64,000 nt of DNA from Actinostola sp. cb2023 (lineage: Eukaryota; Cnidaria; Anthozoa; Actiniaria; Actinostolidae), in NCBI GenBank assembly GCA_033675265.1, contig JAUJYZ010000658.1, positions 62,001 to 126,000 of the forward strand, read 5' to 3'. Below are positions 58,349-64,000 of the stretch, one piece after another (within the stretch, counting starts at the first letter, position 1; each line of letters starts with the position of its first letter). Position numbers and translations under genes: made by a program. Below the pieces are notes generated by a model, which made no database searches, was not told the origin of the DNA, and worked only from the letters and a program-made list of their open reading frames with translations.

Positions 58349-61300
58349 TCACTGTTGTGGCCGTTGCTGGGTTAACTGTTGCGATTTCTTGTCCACCACA
58401 ACGGTGCCTGAAATAATGTCATAGATCGTTCGGTTGTTGTTGAAGAAAAAGACCGTCAAAAACACAGGAAACAAGAAAGTCATGGAGAAGTTTTTCACCA
58501 GCGCCCTGACACCAGCCCTGAAAAATAAGTAGAGGTAATCATATGGTTTCAAGTTCAATTTGGAAATAATTTGCACGAGTGTGTTTTTCAAAGAGTATCA
58601 AAATTGCAGTCACAAAGGTGCGACCCCAGAGAATCATGGGAGATACTGTTTGTTTACCAAGTCTATCTACCCAAATTCCTTGACACTTCGACAAAAAATT
58701 TGGCCATCACATTTTGAATGTTCTTGTTTAGAACAAGACGTTTATGAAGAATATTGAATGAATGAACAAATGAATGAAGAAATGAATGAATGAAAAAACA
58801 AACAAATGCACAAACAAATGCATGAATAAATGAACAAACAAATGAACAAACGAATAAATATATGACCAAATGAATGAATGAATGAATGTCACCTCCACCA
58901 GCCTGGGTTTTCTCCTGGTAAAATCCTGACTTTTTCTCCTTCTAAAATATTATTATCAATAACTTCCACGCTGTCTGCAGCCAGAACTGACAAGCCAACA
59001 AGATGCTTCCCAGGTGTGGCTCCGCCTAAATCTCCATAAAAACCACCAACTAGAAAGAACATCTACAGAGAAAAATATATCATTTATTAGTATTATATTT
59101 ATTATTAAAAACCACCAACTAGAAAGAACATCTATAGAGAAAAATATATCATTTATTAGTATTATATTTATTATTAAAAACCACCAACTAGAAAGAAAAT
59201 CTAAATTGAAAATTATAATGTATTAAAAAATCACACAAAACTGTTACACAACTATCGGAAACCCATCAAGAATCTTACCTCATATGCAAACACCATGAAT
59301 CTATAGACTAGAGCTTGAATAAGTATTTCCTCCAGATCTTTAAGGTTGGTATTTTCATCGATAATAAGAGAGTACTGTAGCTGGGTGTATCTGTCCATGC
59401 TGTTACTGCAGGGTGAAATAAGAATTTATTATTGGCTGATGACGAAGTATGTACAGTATCATGAAATTCACTGGATGGATTTATAAACATTGCAAATTGC
59501 ACAAAGAGAGAGAAAGAGAATGAAAGAAAGGATGTAAGGAAAGAAGGATTGACCAAAATTATAATAATAATAATAATATACATGAAACAAATACTCGATT
59601 CTGATTGGCTTAGAGCAGTGCAGTTGAAAAGTAATTTGCACTGCAGTGCAAATTACCTTTAATATGCACTGTAGTGCAAATTACTTTTTTTTTCATGAAT
59701 ATTATTAATTGGTAATCATATGATTTCTCGTTCAATTTGGAATAATTTGCACTCATGTTTTTTTCAAAGAGCTCAAATTGCACTCGCCCTACGGGCTCGT
59801 GCAATTTTGATACTCTTTGAAAAACACACTCGTGCAAATTATTTCCAAATTGAACTCGAAACCGTATGATTACCTCTACTAATAATTCAGAGATATTTCT
59901 AATTTCCTTTCATTGTACTTGGGTACCTGACTTTGATTGGTCTACAAACTATTTTCAGGTATCCCAACACCTAACTATCTGCAAAATTCTACCCTATGTA
60001 TTAAAATGATTGTAAAAAAAATGGTGTAAATGGAATAAAAATCAAAAAATAATAATAATTCAGAAAGGAAATAAAGTAAAAGAAAGAAAGAACAAAATAT
60101 GGAAAAAAAAAAAGAAAGGAAAAAATGAAAGATTGAATGAAAGGAAGAAAAGAAGAAAGGGAGGAAATGGTATGTGAGTAAGGATGATAAGGGGAGGGTA
60201 GAATATTTGCAACAACTGTAGTTAAAAGGTGACAAGAAAAGAAGAACTGAAAACAGGAAGGAAATAAAGTGAAGGAAAGAACAAACAAAAAAGGATGAAT
60301 ACTCCCGTTTCGAGTTTGTTTAGACACTGCTGTACTCCTTGACAAAAGACGCGTTTGCTCAGGCTTAGCCTCAATCCAGAGAATAATCTGTGCAATTAAA
60401 AATGGTTTCTATTGTTGAATGTCAACACTTTTTCGCGTTCTTGTCGGTATTTGTGAATAATTTACACTGAATTGAGGCTTAGCCTGAGCAAATGCGTCTT
60501 TTGTCAAGGACAGCGGTCATCGCTTAACAACTCGAAACTGGAGTATTAAATAAATGAAAGGGAAATGGAGGAAGGGAAGAATATTGCAGCATTTATAGCA
60601 GTAATATTACAACAACACAACGGAATATACACAGCTGTATATTACAACATACTAAAAAATGTACTTACTAAAATATAGTAAACATCACAAATTTGGTGAA
60701 ATACAGGAAGAAAAAGTCGATGAGCTCTGCAAGTACCCTTTTCTGAATTGAGCTTATTTTCGCATCACAACCTACGAGATTGATATCACATTGCATTAGT
60801 CAACTCTCGCTAAAGTGGACACCTTAAATCTAAAATAATTCTCTCTCAGGAATTCTTAATTTCAAAGGAGAATTTGGATTTGGATCTACACTAACCACCC
60901 ATCCATTTCCATTCAGCTATCTGACATGCATCCAATCTGACCCCTCTCTCCTTTGTTTAAACCATCTATCTCCTCACCTACCCCTCCCTCAATTAAAACA
61001 AATCCATTCCATCCATTTTATTCGATTTGCTAATTTACATTTCCTTCCCTGGATTTTGTACTGTCATTTTTGCTTCCATGGTAGACACTATTTGTAGCTA
61101 GCTCTACATGTAGTGTTATATACAATTACATATTTATTATCACTGTCAACGCTAGAGGAAGTAATATAAAGGTGTCAAAACTACAACAACAAATGCAAAT
61201 AACAACACCTGTCCATCGTAATTTCACGTCTAGCACTAGACATTACCTTCATTTCTAACAGGTTCAACTTGCACCCGTGGGCCTTCCCTTTGTGGAAGAC

Positions 61301-61598
61301 TTTCAGCCATCGGCGTGGCTCCATATTGGTTATTCTGCGAGGCTACCAGCTGCCAGTAATAGTAAGTATACATATAACAGGTCGTGGAGTACTGCTGGTA
61401 ATACGATTGCATGTAATACCAATACGACAAAGCATTCCAGTTATCCAGCGAATTATCCGATGTCGTTTGACTTGTAACATGATCAGATCCAGGTGTGTCA
61501 AGCTGTGTGTCTTTTTTGTCGGAGGTATCTGTAGTAACGTTGGTATCTGTGTTGTCGTTGGTGGCAGTCGTCGTCTTTCTTTCTCGTAAGTCAGACAT
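58349..61598 (-). CDS. FAM8A1: FAM8A1-like RDD-domain membrane protein
   Basis: Five exons on the minus strand join in frame: 61598-61247, 60771-60669, 59405-59279, 59062-58893 and 58517-58349, giving 306 aa. The N-terminus (about 1-117) is Thr/Asp-rich then Tyr-rich (YWYYMQSYYQQY), soluble and presumably cytosolic. The RDD domain follows: LAELIDFFFLYFTKF (TM1), a linker with LEEILIQALVYRFMVFAYE, LVGGFYGDLGGATPGKHLVG (the GxTPGK signature), a loop to WW, then ALVKNFSMTFLFPVFLTVFF and NNRTIYDIISGTVVV near the end. This order and the signatures match human FAM8A1, an ER protein of the HRD1 ubiquitin-ligase (ERAD) complex. An alternative acceptor for exon 4 lies in the duplicated repeat. The start ATG is the first in the open frame. 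Confidence 0.88.
58532..59876. repeat. Two related foldback sequences in FAM8A1 introns
   Basis: At 59711-59876, GGTAATCATATGATTTCTCG and GTTCAATTTGGAATAATTTG pair with their inverse, ending GATTACC. A half-copy (GGTAATCATATGGTTTCAAG, then TTCAATTTGGAAATAATTTG) lies at 58532-58612 just upstream (in gene orientation) of exon 5, near its splice acceptor. GAATGAATGAAC-like simple repeats lie at about 58756-58888. The stretch 58613-59710 between the two foldback copies holds exons 3 and 4. Confidence 0.6.
59038..59205. repeat. 69-bp tandem duplication covering the exon-4 acceptor of FAM8A1
   Basis: Units begin AAAAACCACCAACTAGAAAG at 59038, 59107 and 59176, period exactly 69 bp; the last is partial. 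The first unit contains the functional acceptor and the first ~24 bases of exon 4. The second repeats both, with one substitution (CTACAG to CTATAG on the plus strand). Confidence 0.9.
60301..60543. mobile_element. Foldback MITE in FAM8A1 intron 2
   Basis: CTCCCGTTTCGAGTTTG on the left and CAACTCGAAACTGGAG on the right are terminal, followed inward by long pairing arms (CCTTGACAAAAGACGCGTTT and inverse; CTCAGGCTTAGCCTCAAT and inverse). No coding potential. Outside it, 59880-60300 and 60545-60668 are A-rich intron sequence. Confidence 0.75.
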
Positions 61599-61873
61599 CT
61601 TGGATTTAATTAACCACTTGTCCCCAGGCTCCCTCTATCAACGTTGCTACGCGCAAAGGATCATGGATCATAAAAATCGACGGTACCCTGCTAGCAGAGG
61701 ATTAACAAGACGCTTATTGAGCGTTCACTCGTGCCCTGGTGCAATTGCGTTCTGAAATGAAGTTCATAATGAGAGACGCATGGGCACCAACATAAACAAG
61801 AGCGAACTATTTGACCCGTTTGAGCATAGAATTACTTCAGTACGTGTATAGTGCTATTGAAGCCTTTGTAAGC
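61599..61873. promoter_or_regulatory. FAM8A1 upstream region
   Basis: About 275 bp 5' of the FAM8A1 ATG, containing GCTACGCGCAAAGGATCATG and a relative of the dispersed TTGAGCGT motif (61711-61735, ACAAGACGCTTATTGAGCGT). No TATA box is obvious. The sequence up to the TTAA-flanked element at 61874 is the natural promoter candidate. Confidence 0.35.
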
Positions 61874-62893
61874 TTAACCCATTCGCTCCTGAGCTATTTT
61901 GAGTTTTTTAGCGATTTTCTGGACCTAATCACGTCGTAGGAAATTTCGATTCCGTATAAGGGGTTTCCATGGAAATCTTGACAGTTCTGAATGCCTGTGG
62001 GCTCGCTTCTTCGCGTGTTCTGCCTTTCTTCTTGGGAGTTCGTAGGGGCTAGTAGTAATCACTACTCGAAAAGGCCAATTTTGCATTTTTAGAGTGTTTA
62101 TAGCCATTATTCACCACAGAAGCCCCCAGGACAGCATCATTAAGCTTGACTGGTGTGGTAGAGACCGTTCTCCAGGAAGAAATCAGGAGTTTAGATACGA
62201 ATTCACGATCACATTTCGACGTTGCCGTTTGGAAATTCAAAATGGCGGTCTCAATTGTGAAATCGTCTCTCTGGTCTTTCTGTGTTGGATTCCAGGACCT
62301 ACAAAGGCATTTTTGGCGACTTTGGACTTGTAAAGAATGCAACCGGTGCAATATTTTGCCTGTAGGACCGAGTGGCTCGACACTCTATATCTTCTTCAAA
62401 AACAGAGATTCGGGGAGATCTATGCCGAAATTCCCGGATGTTTCCCGGCATCTTTTTCGGGCGTGCAGAAGGAAAACACGTGTTAGCGAAAGTGGTCCTA
62501 AGGAAATGGCTATTGTTCGGCGAGTTAAGGAAAAGAGAGGGCAAAATTCACGACTATATCAAGAAGAGAGATGGAAGTTTGCTGAGAAAGTGGCGTTTTG
62601 TTTCGCAAGGATGTATTTTGGAAGAAAATCCAAGTCAAATGTCGGTCATTTTCGAGGTGTAAAATTGCGTCAAAAACACACATTTTTGATTTTTATGGCA
62701 AACAAATTGAACTAATGCCCAGAAATCGGACCTGTAAGTCAGTTTACTTGAGGTTAAAATATGAAGAGTTATCTAGTTGTCACTAATAACTGGCCATGAG
62801 ATCGATGTTACGAAAATTCAGAAAGTTAGAATTTTTCAAAGCACTATCGATGTTTACGGCCGGTTTCGGCCGGTGTAGGAGCGAATGGGTTAA
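61874..62893. mobile_element. TTAA-flanked non-autonomous element (piggyBac/Kolobok-like)
   Basis: TTAA at 61874-61877 is followed by CCCATTCGCTCCT, and the inverse AGGAGCGAATGGG precedes TTAA at 62890-62893. TTAA duplications with a CCC...GGG terminus suit piggyBac-type elements. The ~1-kb body has an open frame from about 62146 to 62715 without an ATG-defined or recognisable domain. The TIR is about 13 bp, followed by a less well paired zone (CCGGTTTCGGCCGG near 62862). Confidence 0.65.
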
Positions 62894-63148
62894 ATATCTT
62901 AAACAAAAACACACGATGGAAGTTATCAGAACCATCTGACCCGGAATACGTCTGATTCGAGATCTTTATCTATGATCACCAACAAACAGTCTCCCTCGTC
63001 ACGCAACTGTCATTGCCATTGTCACAACGTTCGGAACTTTACAGTATATCAGTAAAAACGTTAATAGCCCGACTTCACGCTATTAGAGCGTCTTGTTCGG
63101 CAATCTAAATATAGACGAGAATATATTTAGATTTTTGTCCCTTGACCT
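62894..63148. other. Dispersed repeat
   Basis: GAACCATCTGACC, then CAGTCTCCCTCGTCACGCAA at 62990-63010 and a CCCGACTTCACGCTATTAGA-type motif at 63067-63095 are shared with 19280-19770 and with 35345-35370. It is a relic of a dispersed family without coding content. Confidence 0.55.
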
Positions 63149-63969
63149 CATTCTCGTACCCAGAGCCCGCTCGTCATTTGGTTTGTCGCTGGCTCTGGGA
63201 AACACTGAAATTTTAGCGAATTTCATTGGTTGTTGAAATCAACAATGAATGATCGTATTTGATTGGTCCATGAGATAAACAAAGATTCAAACTTGCAAAG
63301 CGAAGGAAGCGAATGACAGCGACGGTTGTAGTAATTTCATACAATATTATTTTCAAAAACTATATACCTTTTTTGAATAATAAATCAATGGAAACTGTGT
63401 AGACATAAATTCGTGAAGGGAGATCTAACAATACATAAATTATAAAAGTAACGGCTACAGACACAATCTGGACACAATCGATCGTACTCGCTTTGAGCAT
63501 TCAAAGGAATATCAGTTTATAATTCGAGAGAAACAATAACAAAGCGGAAGACAGGAAGGCTCACATGCAAGATTATATTAGAACATGTATTTATCGTCCA
63601 GCCTTTATCGCAACAGAGCCAGAGAAGAACCGGTGATGAACGTCGAAGGGCTTTTAAACGGCTACACGAAGATAAATGTACAAACTTGTGTACTTGTTAC
63701 ATTGTTTGAATATTCAAACCAACGTAAACACTACGTAGCCAGTAGACTCTTCCACAGTACCCGTTCTCAGCGGTCTTTAGTATGAGCATGCGCTCTGACG
63801 ACTTGGTCGTCAAAATTTGACGACCGAGCAACAGGGTTTCCCAGAGCCAGCGACAAACCAAATGACGAGCGGGCTCTGGGTACGAGAATGTCCCAGAGGA
63901 CCACTCACCCCTCTCGTTCCCAGAGCCAGCGACAAACCAAATGACGAGCGGGCTCTGGGTACGAGAATG
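63149..63969. mobile_element. Z-family TIR element with 10-bp TSD, full length
   Basis: Starts CATTCTCGTACCCAGAGCC and ends with the inverse at 63969. The 10-bp duplication CCCTTGACCT is exact at 63139-63148 and 63970-63979. The right end is partly duplicated (a second GGTACGAGAATG at 63879-63890 and another terminal-like block after it), making this copy longer than Z at 32673. No transposase. Confidence 0.9.
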
Positions 63970-64000
63970 CCCTTGACCTCAGGTGCTTCCCCTGATTGGT

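Noticed and set aside
62146..62715. 189-aa frame inside the TTAA element
   Set aside because: The first codon is not ATG, composition is unremarkable, no motif is seen and frames on the other strand are also open. Kept only as a note in findings.

Overview
The window is nuclear DNA from a multicellular animal, most likely an anthozoan cnidarian (sea anemone or coral). The evidence is spliced genes with GT/AG introns, four recognisable metazoan families (syndecan, NSMCE2/MMS21, RNF217, FAM8A1), an intronless cnidarian-style rhodopsin-like GPCR, a KIAA1958/DUF3504-type tyrosine recombinase, and very dense foldback DNA elements and minisatellites. The genus cannot be fixed from sequence alone. 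No rRNA, tRNA, CRISPR array or bacterial operon structure was recognised.

Layout, left to right. 0-12 kb: an intronless syndecan (+, 3301-4008), a 1.3-kb inverted-repeat element (8387-9701) and an intronless GPCR (-, 9798-10808). 12-15 kb: a broken two-exon tyrosine-recombinase gene between two direct copies of a composite foldback repeat. 18-24 kb: a four-exon C2H2 zinc-finger gene whose introns have been colonised by minisatellites, a truncated LINE and a DNA-element fragment. 25-28 kb: a degenerate retroelement (-) with a gag-like zinc-knuckle ORF and an SGNH-hydrolase ORF, bounded by 33-bp direct repeats. 28.6-35.1 kb: one decayed non-LTR retrotransposon split by at least three insertions, the largest being a three-level nest of terminal-inverted-repeat elements with 9-, 9- and 10-bp target duplications. 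35.4-40.1 kb: a 4.7-kb palindrome built of minisatellites around a split helix-turn-helix/integrase-like gene. 40.9-43.8 kb: another 9-bp-TSD element followed by a 1.5-kb palindrome with a Lys/Val-rich 30-bp repeat. 44-47.5 kb: repeats and a decayed coding stretch. 47.8-61.6 kb: the gene-rich end, with a hypothetical basic protein (-), NSMCE2 (+), RNF217 (+) and FAM8A1 (-). 61.9-64 kb: a TTAA-flanked element and a further copy of the 10-bp-TSD family.

The host genes are independent housekeeping or signalling genes. NSMCE2 is a SUMO ligase of the SMC5/6 complex, RNF217 a membrane-anchored RBR ubiquitin ligase, and FAM8A1 an RDD-domain ERAD cofactor, so ubiquitin-like modification and ER quality control are over-represented at the right end, probably by chance. 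The most unusual material is the repeat architecture: large palindromes, exact insertion nests, and a gene whose two exons now face each other. Exon coordinates come from reading-frame continuity across GT/AG sites and have no transcript support here.
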